Shown: positions 8,590 to 17,945 of the stretch, one piece after another
Numbering within the stretch: the stretch's first letter is position 1
Layout of the letters: every line of letters begins with the position of its first letter
From: Bacilli bacterium
GTDB taxonomy: Bacteria; Bacillota_I; Bacilli_A; RF39; UBA660
NCBI GenBank assembly: GCA_900753325.1
Contig: CAADYO010000017.1
Location: forward strand, 1 to 64,000
DNA: 64,000 nucleotides
Reading direction: 5' to 3'
The notes under the pieces: generated by a model
The model's database searches: none
The model's input: only the letters and a program-made list of their open reading frames with translations
What the model was told of the DNA's origin: nothing
Position numbers and translations under genes: made by a program

Positions 8590-9072
8590 CTATTTCAAAA
8601 TTTCATTTAATATTTCTACAACACATTCAATTACCAAGTCTTTATTCTCAGCTCTACTACGTTTAGTAACCATAGCTTTTTCATGATGAAACTTATTATT
8701 TGCAACATCATATACAGATATATAAACAATATTATCATCACCATATGGATTATTAACATCAATTCTATTAAGCTTTCCAGTAATACCAACACCAATATTA
8801 CTACCAGTAAATTTAGAAATATTTAAACTCATTTCATCAGCGACTTCAAAACTATATACAGAATATTTATCGATTATATCTTTACTAACACCAAATTTTA
8901 TTTTATATTCATTAGAATAAGTAACTGCACTAAACTTTAATACTTCACTTGCACCTTCTATATTAGTTAATGCATTACTAAATCCGCCACCAGTACAAGA
9001 TTCCATTGCTGAAATCGTCATTTTAAGCATTGTAAGTTTTTCTACAATTTCTTTTAAAGTCATACCACTCAT
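8590..9072 (-). CDS. CinA C-terminal domain / PncC-like amidohydrolase
   Basis: 160 residues, the stand-alone CinA C-terminal domain. MESCTGGGFS (about 21-30) and VTYSNEYK (about 51-58) match the family's active-site blocks, where PncC deamidates nicotinamide mononucleotide. The usual GIAGPGGG-type loop is changed to GITGKLNR, so activity is uncertain. The start overlaps the YitT stop as ATGA. The order YitT, CinA-like, MurI is tight and probably one transcript. Confidence 0.78.
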   Translation of the reverse strand: MSGMTLKEIVEKLTMLKMTISAMESCTGGGFSNALTNIEGASEVLKFSAVTYSNEYKIKFGVSKDIIDKYSVYSFEVADEMSLNISKFTGSNIGVGITGKLNRIDVNNPYGDDNIVYISVYDVANNKFHHEKAMVTKRSRAENKDLVIECVVEILNEILK

Positions 9073-9938
9073 TTCTCCTTAATAACTTTACTATTTGACT
9101 TTATATGATCACCAATAATATCAGAAACCTCTAATATAGTAACAAAAGCACTATCATCCATTTCATCAACAATACGTTTAAGTTCAAAAACTTCTGTTCT
9201 CGTTATAACACAATATAATACTTCCTTTTCCCCTGATATTAATCCTTTTCCCTTAATTGTCGTTGTAGTTCTACCTAATCTATCATAAATCTCTTTAGAT
9301 AAATTATTACCCTTACTAGTAACAATTAAAGCTGCTTTAGCCTGTTCCAAACCCTCAGATACAAAGTCAATTACTTTAAATGTAATAAAATATGTGAGTA
9401 ATGAATACATTGCTCTATTAAAACCAAATATAAAACCAGCTATTGTATAAATAACCAAGTTAAATACTAAAACTATTTGTCCAACAGATAAACTAGTTTT
9501 CTTACTAATTACTATTGAAACAGATTCAGTCCCATCTACACATCCTCCAAAATGTATAACAATTCCAACTCCAAGTCCAAGAAGTAATCCGCCATAAACA
9601 GTTGCTAAAAGCATCACTTCTGTAAACGGTTCTAATGGTTTTAATAATTCCAAAAACAATGAAAATGCTATCATGGAATAAACAGTTCTACCTAAAAAAC
9701 CTCTTCCTAAATTCTTATATCCAATATAAACAAAAGGAATATTTAAAACCAATACTAATAAACTGATAGGTATTTCTGTAAGTTTAGAAATAATAATAGA
9801 AACACCAGTAACTCCTCCATCTAATATTGTATTAGGTATTAAAAAAGTTTCTAAAGCTAAAGCTGCTAAAAACACTCCAAGTGTCAACATAAAAAATGAA
9901 AGTACTATCTTCAAAGTATTATTTTTAACTTTTCGCAA
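9069..9938 (-). CDS. YitT family membrane protein (DUF161/DUF2179)
   Basis: 289 residues. Five or six N-terminal transmembrane helices contain the typical PNTILDGGVTGVSI and HFGGCVDGTESV segments. A soluble C-terminal DUF2179 domain (about 210-280, GRTTTTIKGKGLISG then VLYCVITR) follows. The family is abundant in Firmicutes and its transport function is not established. It heads the yitT-pncC-murI group. Confidence 0.88.
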   Translation of the reverse strand: MRKVKNNTLKIVLSFFMLTLGVFLAALALETFLIPNTILDGGVTGVSIIISKLTEIPISLLVLVLNIPFVYIGYKNLGRGFLGRTVYSMIAFSLFLELLKPLEPFTEVMLLATVYGGLLLGLGVGIVIHFGGCVDGTESVSIVISKKTSLSVGQIVLVFNLVIYTIAGFIFGFNRAMYSLLTYFITFKVIDFVSEGLEQAKAALIVTSKGNNLSKEIYDRLGRTTTTIKGKGLISGEKEVLYCVITRTEVFELKRIVDEMDDSAFVTILEVSDIIGDHIKSNSKVIKEK

Positions 9939-9993
9939 TCATATCACATCCTTATACTTAAAATTATATTAAAAATATATTGTTTAAGCAAGA

Positions 9994-10031
9994 AAAAAGA
10001 ACTCATTAATATATCTTAATGAGTTCTTTTT
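9994..10031. terminator. Strong bidirectional terminator after the two-component system
   Basis: A perfect 16-bp inverted repeat (AAAAAGAACTCATTAA and its complement, 6-base loop). On the minus strand it ends in a T-run and includes the end of the histidine kinase gene. It insulates the two-component operon from yitT. Confidence 0.85.
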
Positions 10032-11287
10032 GTAATTATAAAGGACACACCTTTTTTCTCATTATTAATAACTATATCATAATTCATAATATTAAGTGTC
10101 TTTTTAACAATAGATAAGCCAAGCCCAAATTCCCCTTTGATTCCCTTTCGGAACGGAGTAAAAATTCCTTCAAGAAAATCATTATCAATATTATCTCCGT
10201 CATTATATAAAATTAATTTGTTTTGCTTAGCTGTTATTTTAATAGTAGTTGCAGCATATCTTATAAAATTTCCCAATAAATTGTCAAGTATTGTTTCCCA
10301 ATTTTCAACAGTTCCAACAAATTGACATTTTTTGTCATACTCAACAATAAAGTTAAGTTCTTTTCGGTGAAATTTAAATTTTTCAACTTCGGTCTTTATA
10401 ATATTTTCCATATCAACCGGAACTAACTCTATATTTTTAGAATCTTTAAGATAGTCTAACTTGTTTAAGTAAAGAAGTGAGTGTACTTTTTGTTCTAATT
10501 TAGAAGTCTGTTCTTTAATAACCTTAAGAGCTGTAGCTTCATCTTCAACGTTATCTTCAACAGCTTCTATATATGATTTTATAACGGTGAGAGGTGTTTT
10601 AAAATCATGTGAAATATTTTGATACATCTGATTACGATATTCTTCCTGATTTATCAAAGAAAGTCGCATATCTTCTATTGCTAAAGCTAGAGATTTTATC
10701 TCATCATCCACTTCAAAATCTACTTTATGATTATAGTCTGAATTATCAATATTATCGATTTTATCCTTTAATTTTTCTATTTTTTTAACTATGATAGTTG
10801 ACCAAGCAACAAGGATAAGACCAATAAGTAAGCATGTCGCCAATACTATTGGGAATATAGCACCAAGTATATCAGTTTTTGTTTTATTAATGTAACTGTC
10901 GTTAGTTATTGCAATTTTCTTAACTTTCTCATTTTCGATAGCATAATAGTAATAATATTTATGTTTATACAAGATTTTTCCATAATTATCATCGATTTTA
11001 GGCAAAATGTCATTAACATTATTAATACCAAGTTCATTGTTCAAGTTATCAGTAGTTAAAACATTATCCCCAACAACATAAATATAAGCAATTTCAGTAT
11101 CTAACAATTTATAATCAACATTACCATTAACTAATAATAATGGTTCCTTTAAATAATTATAGATGTTTTCCTCAGCAAAAGGAATCAACATTTTTGGTAA
11201 AACTAAACCTAAAAGTATAAATAGTAATACAAATATAAAACCTACAAGCCAAACTAGTTGTTTACTAAGTTTATTAATATGTCTCAT
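10016..11287 (-). CDS. Sensor histidine kinase (two-component system)
   Basis: 423 residues. TM1 at about 12-36, an extracytoplasmic sensor of roughly 100 residues, TM2 at about 142-167, then a HAMP-like linker, a HisKA domain with NISHDFKTP (phospho-His 227) and a HATPase domain with the N-box LDNLLGNFIRYA, the G1-type NDGDNI and GLGLSIVKK. The start overlaps the response regulator stop as ATGA, so the pair is one operon. The sensed signal is not evident; the sensor region contains an unusual YYYYY stretch. Confidence 0.92.
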   Translation of the reverse strand: MRHINKLSKQLVWLVGFIFVLLFILLGLVLPKMLIPFAEENIYNYLKEPLLLVNGNVDYKLLDTEIAYIYVVGDNVLTTDNLNNELGINNVNDILPKIDDNYGKILYKHKYYYYYAIENEKVKKIAITNDSYINKTKTDILGAIFPIVLATCLLIGLILVAWSTIIVKKIEKLKDKIDNIDNSDYNHKVDFEVDDEIKSLALAIEDMRLSLINQEEYRNQMYQNISHDFKTPLTVIKSYIEAVEDNVEDEATALKVIKEQTSKLEQKVHSLLYLNKLDYLKDSKNIELVPVDMENIIKTEVEKFKFHRKELNFIVEYDKKCQFVGTVENWETILDNLLGNFIRYAATTIKITAKQNKLILYNDGDNIDNDFLEGIFTPFRKGIKGEFGLGLSIVKKTLNIMNYDIVINNEKKGVSFIITKRTH

Positions 11288-11943
11288 GATAGTCTGTACC
11301 CATACCCATAGATTGAATTTAAATTAAGTTTAGTAAGTTTCTTTCTTAGTCGTCTAACTAAATCGTCAACAACTCTATCAGATCCAAAATAATCATTTCC
11401 CCATACTGCATCAAGTATTTCTTCTCTAGTAAAACATTTATCTAGATGTTTTAAAAATAATACTAATAAGTCAAACTCCAATGTTGTTAATTTAATTTCC
11501 TTTCCATTTTCTAAAACAATTCGCTTTGTTAAATCTATATTATAAGGTTCATAAGTAAGTGTATTATTATTTTCATCCTTATAAACTCTTTTAATAATTT
11601 TATTAACTCTAAGAACCAATTCTTTACTAGAATATGGCTTTGTAATATAATCATCACTTCCAAGTTCAAGTCCCAATATTTTATCTAAGTCTTGATCTCT
11701 TGCTGATGTAAAAATAACTGGAACCTCCTCATCTTTTTTTCGAATAGCTTTGATTATATCATAACCATTAACATCATCACCAAGCATAATGTCTAAAATC
11801 CAAAGATGTACTTTATTACCAATATAATCTATTGCTTCACTTCCTTTTGTAAAACAAACTACATTATACCCAGCTTTTTCTAAATATGTTTTTATTAAAC
11901 TTGCTAAATCGACTTCATCTTCAACTAAACAAACAGTATACAT
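11284..11943 (-). CDS. OmpR/PhoB-family response regulator
   Basis: 219 residues. The receiver domain has the acidic pair EDE (8-10), phosphoacceptor Asp51 in LDIML, and the TKPY lysine near residue 105. A C-terminal winged-helix domain (about 125-219) ends with the typical VVDDLVRRLRKKL and GYGYRLS. First gene of the operon with the kinase, with a GGTGGTGATTTAG ribosome binding site. Targets are unknown. Confidence 0.93.
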   Translation of the reverse strand: MYTVCLVEDEVDLASLIKTYLEKAGYNVVCFTKGSEAIDYIGNKVHLWILDIMLGDDVNGYDIIKAIRKKDEEVPVIFTSARDQDLDKILGLELGSDDYITKPYSSKELVLRVNKIIKRVYKDENNNTLTYEPYNIDLTKRIVLENGKEIKLTTLEFDLLVLFLKHLDKCFTREEILDAVWGNDYFGSDRVVDDLVRRLRKKLTKLNLNSIYGYGYRLS

Positions 11944-12110
11944 CTAAATCACCACCAATAGTATAACACTATTATTTAAATTATTCTATATTTCGATAGC
12001 GTCCCCTCCTCTTATATATAAAGTAAAGTAGTAAAAAACATTAATCATTATCTATATTTAAACCTTATACTTATTCCTCCTTTCTTACATTTCAATCATA
12101 CTACTTAATT
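11944..12110 (-). promoter_or_regulatory. Leader/promoter region of the two-component operon with two orphan Shine-Dalgarno tracts
   Basis: Upstream of the response regulator the minus strand carries AAGAAAGGAGG (about 12077-12087) and GAGGAGGGG (about 12002-12011), both perfect ribosome-binding tracts but neither followed at normal distance by ATG, GTG or TTG. Between them is a 20-codon ORF (12048-11986, starting MINVFYYF). This may be a transcribed leader with a small peptide. Confidence 0.3.
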
Positions 12111-12161
12111 ACTGTCGAATTATTGTTGATTTATGGGAAATTATGTGAAACTTTTTTTTAT

Positions 12162-12191
12162 AAAAAAAAAAAATAACTATCATAGTTATTT
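12162..12191 (-). terminator. Terminator after the HAD nucleotidase gene
   Basis: A 9-bp stem AAATAACTA/TAGTTATTT with a 3-base loop is followed on the minus strand by twelve T. It ends the ylbL-nucleotidase transcript. Confidence 0.8.
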
Positions 12192-12197
12192 TAAAAG

Positions 12198-12758
12198 TTA
12201 TAAATCTATATCAGCATCACCAAATAAAGCATCATAAACCTCATCCCAAGAGCCAACTCTATCATTAATATCTAAATATTTTTCTTTATCATCAAATAGT
12301 AAGACCCGAATACCAGCCGCTTTTAGAACATCATAATTTTTAATATCATCATCAATTATTACATCAGCGTCAAAATCTAGACAAGCTCTTTTTTTACCAT
12401 TCATGTAGCAAGCACCATAATATTTATCATATGAAATGTTATTTTTTTCTAGCCAAGTCTTAGTTAGCTCTTCCATATCACTAATATACATATCACTCCT
12501 AGCTGTAACAATTGCTATTTGATTATTTTTTCTCATTTTAGAAAAAGCCTCAGTAAAGCCTTCTTTTAAACCAACTTCTTGTACTATATCACCCATATTT
12601 TTAATATAAAAATCTTCCTGTATCACTTCACTATTATCAAATTCATCCTCACTAATATTATCATGTTCTTGTAAATACTTAGTTTTCTTTTCTAAAACTA
12701 TCTCACCTGTTGTTGAAATAGTCCCATCTATATCTATACAAATTCTCAAAAAAATCAC
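12198..12758 (-). CDS. HAD-superfamily nucleotidase-like hydrolase (NT5C type)
   Basis: About 183-186 residues. Motif I is CIDIDGT (nucleophile Asp), motif II is VTAR, and the C-terminal acidic motif DVIIDDD matches the deoxyribonucleotidase (NT5C/YqfW-like) HAD branch. Start choice is open. GTG at 12758 overlaps the ylbL stop (GTGA), but the AGGGGAG site has better spacing to TTG at 12749, giving MRICIDIDGT. The substrate is unknown. It is translationally coupled to the YlbL-like protease. Confidence 0.78.
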   Translation of the reverse strand: MIFLRICIDIDGTISTTGEIVLEKKTKYLQEHDNISEDEFDNSEVIQEDFYIKNMGDIVQEVGLKEGFTEAFSKMRKNNQIAIVTARSDMYISDMEELTKTWLEKNNISYDKYYGACYMNGKKRACLDFDADVIIDDDIKNYDVLKAAGIRVLLFDDKEKYLDINDRVGSWDEVYDALFGDADIDL

Positions 12759-13774
12759 TCCCCTAGCTCTTCTAACTTTGAAACAGCTTCTTCTATATTA
12801 CTAACTCCAATGATTTTAATTTTATATTTATTTTTCTTTTGAAGCTTTACACACTCTTCATAATTATTACCATTAGGTACCAAGAAAATATCCGCCTTGT
12901 TTTTAACAGCACCCGCTAATTTATACTTAACACCACCAATTTCTCCAATAGACCCATCTGCCTCAATTGTACCAGTACCAGCGATTTTATAAGAATTAGT
13001 TAAATCATCTTTAGTAAGCTTATCATAAATAGCCAAAGTTGTAATCAATCCACCTGATGGTCCAGACTCTCTACTCTTAAAATTTATTTCAACCGAAGGA
13101 TCAGTCTTATAACTACTAACCTCTTGTAAATAAACTCCCAATATAACTCTTCCCTCATTCTCATATAAATTACAAGTAAATTCTTTTTCTCTACCAGCTC
13201 TAATAACTTTAATTTTTATCTTATCAGAACCACTAAGTTTACTAATATAATTTCTAATCTCTTCAATATTATCAATCTGTTCTCCATCAACACTAATAAT
13301 CTGATCTCCTACTTTTAAATTGTCATTATACTCAGCAATAACTGAAATAACATAAACCTTAGTATCAACTTCTTCATATTTAGCATTAGCTAATTTATAA
13401 GCCCATTTAATAGCATAACTATTTGAACTTACTAAATCCAATTTACTTCTAAATTCAATATCTTCAATACTTTCTTTATTATCATATTTATAGTCATTAG
13501 CATTTTCTCTATCCCAACTTGGAATTATATAACTCAATAAATATGGCCCAAGTCTTCCCTTTAACTCTGATACATAAGAAATATTAAAACTTCCCTTACT
13601 ATCATATCCATCATGTACAACAATCCTATTATCAATATCACTTATATCTCCACCAATAATAATATAATAATTAACTGGAAACAAGAATAAAATAACAGTA
13701 AGTAACATAATAATTAAGAACTTATATTCTTCTTTTATAAAATCTATTGTATCCCTTAAAAATCTTTTAAACAT
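12755..13774 (-). CDS. PDZ-domain Lon-like serine protease (YlbL/SepM type)
   Basis: 339 residues. An N-terminal membrane anchor (about 17-38), then an extracytoplasmic PDZ domain (about 140-205, YNDNLKVGDQIISVDGEQI) and a Lon-type protease domain. The catalytic dyad is Ser in SGPSGG (about 239) and Lys in GGVKYKLAGA (about 284). Relatives process extracellular signal peptides or membrane proteins. It diverges from the YlbJ-like gene 40 bases away; in Bacillus subtilis ylbJ and ylbL are also near neighbours. Confidence 0.88.
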   Translation of the reverse strand: MFKRFLRDTIDFIKEEYKFLIIMLLTVILFLFPVNYYIIIGGDISDIDNRIVVHDGYDSKGSFNISYVSELKGRLGPYLLSYIIPSWDRENANDYKYDNKESIEDIEFRSKLDLVSSNSYAIKWAYKLANAKYEEVDTKVYVISVIAEYNDNLKVGDQIISVDGEQIDNIEEIRNYISKLSGSDKIKIKVIRAGREKEFTCNLYENEGRVILGVYLQEVSSYKTDPSVEINFKSRESGPSGGLITTLAIYDKLTKDDLTNSYKIAGTGTIEADGSIGEIGGVKYKLAGAVKNKADIFLVPNGNNYEECVKLQKKNKYKIKIIGVSNIEEAVSKLEELGE

Positions 13775-13814
13775 TATATCACCTTGTTTAATTATAACAA
13801 AGAAATGGAGAAAT

Positions 13815-14705
13815 ATGAAAAAAAATTATCAAAGACTATTTATTATCCTTTTTTTATCTATATTATTAATTCTATATACTATAAACTCTCCCATAATTAT
13901 TAATAGTATTTTAAGTTATACAAAATTGTTCATTACCAAGCTATTCCCCACAAACTTTATTTTTTTTGTTATATCAACTATTCTAATTGAACAAGGTTTA
14001 ATAGAACTTTTAAATACTAAATTTAAACTTAATAGTAGTATTTTTTATGTCACAATTATGAGTATTTTATCCGGTATACCATCAGGTGCTAAATACACAA
14101 AAGATCTTTTAAATAAAAAAGTAATTTCTAATAAAACAGCCAACTATTTAATTACTTATACTCATTTTCCTAATCCTATGTTTATTTTAAGTGCCGCTAC
14201 TTCTCTTACTAATAATGAAATAGCTATAAAAATACTAATTACTTTAATACTAAGTAATTTATTAATTGCTATTTCTTTAAAGCCAAAAGGAAAAGAAATA
14301 TATACTATTTCTGATTCTTCTCCAAAAGACTTTGCCTCATCTCTTTCCAAAGCTATAATTGATGCTATAAAAGTAATTATCATTATTTATGGAACCTCTG
14401 TCTTTTTCTATCTAATAACTATAATTATTAATAAGTATTTAACACTAAATACTCTAAACTATATAATTGTAAATGGTATTTTTGACTTAACTAAAGGAAT
14501 CTTTTCAACTAGTTTAATAAATAATGAATTAACTAAATCTATTTTAATAATTCTCTTTTCAGCATTTGGCAGTCTTTCTATTCATATCCAAATAAAAAGT
14601 ATTATTTCTAATACTTCTATTAAATATAAAAATTTTCTTTTTGGAAGAATCATTCAAATAATGATATCTATTCCATTATTCCTACTATTATATATTATCC
14701 CTTAA
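13815..14705 (+). CDS. YlbJ-like nucleoside-recognition-domain membrane protein
   Basis: 296 residues, about 7-8 transmembrane helices. The signature SGIPSGAKYTKDL (about 91-103) followed by THFPNPMFIL matches the YlbJ / spore-maturation-A family, which in Bacillus is needed for spore cortex formation. GGAG sits 6 bases before ATG 13815. Its end overlaps convergently with a pseudopilin gene by 11 bases. Assignment rests on motif and context; sequence identity looks modest. Confidence 0.72.
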   Translation: MKKNYQRLFIILFLSILLILYTINSPIIINSILSYTKLFITKLFPTNFIFFVISTILIEQGLIELLNTKFKLNSSIFYVTIMSILSGIPSGAKYTKDLLNKKVISNKTANYLITYTHFPNPMFILSAATSLTNNEIAIKILITLILSNLLIAISLKPKGKEIYTISDSSPKDFASSLSKAIIDAIKVIIIIYGTSVFFYLITIIINKYLTLNTLNYIIVNGIFDLTKGIFSTSLINNELTKSILIILFSAFGSLSIHIQIKSIISNTSIKYKNFLFGRIIQIMISIPLFLLLYIIP

Positions 14706-15312
14706 AATTAATTGGACATATTATATTAATTCCATATTTATTTCCAAAGTCTGGGTGATAAAATTCAATAAAGATTGTTAAAATATCATTTTCAATATTA
14801 ATATCTACTCCAGTAATTCTAAGATCCAAAACTTTACATCCTGATTCATTAGTACCAAAACCAAAATCAGGTAAAGTATATTTAGTTAAATCATCAGCCT
14901 GACCATAGTAAATAGCAAACATATCATTTTTTCCAGAAGAACATGCTGTATCAGTTGCATTATCATTAGCTCCATAGTCATCCGCTAATATTCTTTCAAC
15001 TTTTAATTCTGAAGAAGTACCATCCTTAAAATATAAATCAACTGTATAAGTCTCTGGCTTTACATTACTAGGATCACTATCATCCATTTTTACATAATTA
15101 ACACGAGCATCAATTAGACCCTTTTTTATTAAATCATCTTGTATTTCTTTCGTTAAAAGATTTTTATATGACATCACTTTACTTTTATATGACTCAATAT
15201 TTTCTTTATTTTTATATGATTCAACAGTTCCATATAATGATGTAACTATAATAGCTAACAGTACAAAAGTAATAAGTACTTCAATTGTCGTAAACCCTTT
15301 ATTATTTTTCAT
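14695..15312 (-). CDS. Type IV pilin-like / pseudopilin protein
   Basis: 205 residues. A class III prepilin signal NNKGFTTIEVLITF (cleavage after Gly6, Glu at +5) leads into a hydrophobic helix of about 20 residues. The globular part has two cysteines (CSSGKND and SGCKVL), possibly a disulfide. Second gene of a two-pilin operon, with its ATG overlapping the previous stop as ATGA. Probably a minor pseudopilin of a competence or secretion pilus. Confidence 0.82.
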   Translation of the reverse strand: MKNNKGFTTIEVLITFVLLAIIVTSLYGTVESYKNKENIESYKSKVMSYKNLLTKEIQDDLIKKGLIDARVNYVKMDDSDPSNVKPETYTVDLYFKDGTSSELKVERILADDYGANDNATDTACSSGKNDMFAIYYGQADDLTKYTLPDFGFGTNESGCKVLDLRITGVDINIENDILTIFIEFYHPDFGNKYGINIICPINFKG

Positions 15313-15923
15313 TGTTTAAAACACCTACTTCCTTTTAATACTTCTATTGTAGAATAAGTATAATAGTCATTATTATCTTTAGTATGATGAAACTCAACAA
15401 CTACTCTATAACAAGCTCCATTATTGGAAACAACTCCTGAATAGGTTGGTAAATAAGCAACATAATCTTGAAAGCCAGATGAAAAACTATTAAATTTATT
15501 TTCATCAACTACACCTTTAAAATTATCTTTAGATTCTGTACTAAGATCACCTATTTTAAAATTAGTTACATATATAGCCGGTTTCCCATTAGCATCAATA
15601 TTTACTTGGAAGTCTTTAATTAAGTTCTCACAGAACCTTTTTTGTGTTGTATCATTAACTTCTTCGCAAGAAAATTGATGGTACTGGTTATTATTAATAT
15701 CAGAAGTAACATTAGCATCAAAATTAACACTATTACTCTGAATAATTCTTTTAATCCAATAAACCGCATATTTACTATCTAAATCATCATATGACTCTCT
15801 CTTCTCATATTCAGCCATAATCGGATAAAAATTGGCATAAATAATTGAAAATATCGCCATAACAAAAACTGCAGTTACTAATGTTTCAATAAGTACAAAA
15901 CCTTTATTATTTAATTTTAACAT
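15309..15923 (-). CDS. Type IV pilin-like / pseudopilin protein
   Basis: About 204 residues. The prepilin signal is NNKGFVLIETLVTAVF with the conserved Glu at +5. Four cysteines lie in the globular domain. ATG at 15923 is preferred to the in-frame GTG at 15932 because AGGAG lies only two bases before the GTG. Divergent from the GspE/PilB-like ATPase, so both probably serve the same pilus. Confidence 0.8.
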   Translation of the reverse strand: MLKLNNKGFVLIETLVTAVFVMAIFSIIYANFYPIMAEYEKRESYDDLDSKYAVYWIKRIIQSNSVNFDANVTSDINNNQYHQFSCEEVNDTTQKRFCENLIKDFQVNIDANGKPAIYVTNFKIGDLSTESKDNFKGVVDENKFNSFSSGFQDYVAYLPTYSGVVSNNGACYRVVVEFHHTKDNNDYYTYSTIEVLKGSRCFKQ

Positions 15924-15938
15924 TTTATTCACTACTCC

Positions 15939-15967
15939 TTGCTATTCTTCTAAAACTATTATATAAT
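15939..15967 (+). promoter_or_regulatory. SigA-type promoter of the GspE/PilB-like ATPase
   Basis: TTGCTA, exactly 17 bases, then a perfect TATAAT. It predicts a start near 15974 and a leader of about 58 bases. The AT-rich palindromic core (TATTATATAATA) also offers a -10 on the minus strand for the divergent pilin operon. Confidence 0.65.
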
Positions 15968-16032
15968 AAAATATAGTAAAATACCATACACAAAGTTTAA
16001 AAAAGAATAAATAGAAGAAAAGGGTTGAAACA

Positions 16033-17892
16033 ATGGCAGAAATAGAAGAAAAGAAGGACGTAAAAGGTACTGAAACTAATATGGTTGCGTTTGATTTTGA
16101 ACGTACTCCTATTACTCAAATAGCCGATTATATTATTATAACTGCATCTAAAAATAACACATCAGATATTCACTTTGACCCTAGAGAAGAAGGTATGATG
16201 GTTAGATTCCGTATTGACGGCGATTTGCAAGATTATACATATATTCCAAAAGCCTTTGAAAGGAATTTAACAACTCGTCTTAAAATTTTAGCAAACATGA
16301 ATATTACAGAATCAAGATTACCACAAGATGGTGCCATTAAAGGTGAATTCGGTGGAAAATATCTGGACATGCGTGTTTCTTGCTTACCATTAAATGAAGG
16401 TGAAAAGATTGTTATCCGTATCTTAGACTATACAAGAAGTTTACAAGGAATTGACAGTTTAGGATTTAATCCTGCTAACCTTGCCAAACTAAAACGTATG
16501 ATGGGTGTTCCAAATGGAATCATTCTTGTTACTGGAGCTACTGGTTCTGGTAAATCAACTACTGTATACTCTATTTTACAAGGATTAAACAAACCTGAAA
16601 TCAATATAATTACTGTTGAAGACCCAATTGAAATGAACATTGAAGGAATGAATCAAGTTCAAGTAAATGCCGAAATTGGTATGACCTTTGCTGCAGCCTT
16701 ACGTTCCATCTTACGTCAAGACCCAAACGTAATTCTTATCGGAGAAATTCGTGACTCTGAAACTGCACAAATTGCTGTTCGTGCATCAATTACTGGACAC
16801 TTAGTTCTATCAACAATCCATACCAATAACTCATTATCAACTATTGAACGTCTACTAGACATGGATGTTGAAAGATACTTACTATCAACTGCTTTAACTG
16901 GAATTATTTCTCAAAGACTTGCTAAACAACTATGTAAATATTGTCGAGTTGAAAGAGAAACAACAAAATATGAAAAGAAAGTTTTCAAAAAATATATGAA
17001 CCGTGACATTGAAAAAATTTGGGATGCCAATCCCGCCGGTTGTGAACATTGTCGTAAAGGTTATAAAGGACGTATCGCTATTCAAGAAGTACTTGAGTTA
17101 GACGATGAAATAAGAAACGCTCTAACCGATGCCAAAATGAAAAAAGAAGACTTAAGTAATATGGTCTACACTTCAAAAACAATTACTATGCTACAAGATG
17201 CCCTAGGCAAATGTATAGCTGGATTAACCAGTTTTGAAGAAGTATATAGAGTTATTGAAATAGAAACTGACTCAGACGATAGTTCAGAAGAATCATTAAC
17301 AAAAACAATTGATGAAAATGAAGGCGTGGAAAATGTAGTCACTAATGCTACTCCTACTATAATTCCAAACAAGATTGAGGAAAAAACAAAAACCCAAATC
17401 TTACCAAAAGCACCAGTAGTTACTACAACACCACAAGTACCAAAAGTTCAAACAACAACAACTGAGTCACCAACCATTAAAACTGCAGAAACAAAAGTTA
17501 CACAACCTAGTCAACCAAATATAATCAATACAAAAACTATAACAGATGCTATATATAATAAAGGTACTCAACCAGTCCTAATGCCAAACACACAGCAAAA
17601 GCAAACACCAACACCAACGCCGGCATCTACAACACAAGCAACAAATGCAAACATCAATAATAAAACTAACTTAACTTCTGTTGTTAACATTGATAAAACT
17701 ACAATTCCCGTAATAAATCCAACACCAGTGATTAATAATCAGCCAAAACCTGTAGCAATTCAACCAACACAACAGAAAGCTCAAGTTCCGACTCAGACTG
17801 TGATAAATAAACCTACAATACCAGTTGCACAACCAACATCAAAACAAACAACTGGAACAACTCAAATACCAAAAATAAATGAAGGAAAATAA
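16033..17892 (+). CDS. GspE/PilB/ComGA-type assembly ATPase with Thr/Pro/Gln-rich C-terminal tail
   Basis: 619 residues. The ATPase core spans about 20-415: an SDIHFDP start, Walker A GATGSGKSTT (168-177), the Asp box, Walker B ILIGEIRD, the His box HLVLSTIHTNN, and a tetracysteine zinc motif (CKYC then CEHCRKG). It powers pilus or pseudopilus assembly at the inner face of the membrane. Residues about 430-619 are a low-complexity Thr/Pro/Gln/Val/Lys tail not found in typical family members (usually 350-570 aa in total). The N-terminal MshEN domain is missing. No GspF-like platform gene or prepilin peptidase is visible nearby. Confidence 0.9.
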   Translation: MAEIEEKKDVKGTETNMVAFDFERTPITQIADYIIITASKNNTSDIHFDPREEGMMVRFRIDGDLQDYTYIPKAFERNLTTRLKILANMNITESRLPQDGAIKGEFGGKYLDMRVSCLPLNEGEKIVIRILDYTRSLQGIDSLGFNPANLAKLKRMMGVPNGIILVTGATGSGKSTTVYSILQGLNKPEINIITVEDPIEMNIEGMNQVQVNAEIGMTFAAALRSILRQDPNVILIGEIRDSETAQIAVRASITGHLVLSTIHTNNSLSTIERLLDMDVERYLLSTALTGIISQRLAKQLCKYCRVERETTKYEKKVFKKYMNRDIEKIWDANPAGCEHCRKGYKGRIAIQEVLELDDEIRNALTDAKMKKEDLSNMVYTSKTITMLQDALGKCIAGLTSFEEVYRVIEIETDSDDSSEESLTKTIDENEGVENVVTNATPTIIPNKIEEKTKTQILPKAPVVTTTPQVPKVQTTTTESPTIKTAETKVTQPSQPNIINTKTITDAIYNKGTQPVLMPNTQQKQTPTPTPASTTQATNANINNKTNLTSVVNIDKTTIPVINPTPVINNQPKPVAIQPTQQKAQVPTQTVINKPTIPVAQPTSKQTTGTTQIPKINEGK

Positions 17893-17906
17893 TATTTTCC
17901 TTTTTT
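17884..17906 (+). terminator. Terminator of the GspE/PilB-like gene
   Basis: A 7-bp stem GGAAAAT/ATTTTCC with a 3-base loop and six T, overlapping the stop codon. Confidence 0.75.
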
Positions 17907-17910
17907 AGAT

Positions 17911-17936
17911 AAAAAAAAGAAGTCATTAAAAGACTT
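17911..17936 (-). terminator. Terminator after the thymidylate kinase gene
   Basis: On the minus strand AAGTC-loop-GACTT is followed by C and eight T. It lies just past the tmk stop, back to back with the plus-strand terminator at 17884. Confidence 0.6.
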
Positions 17937-17945
17937 TTTTTGTTA

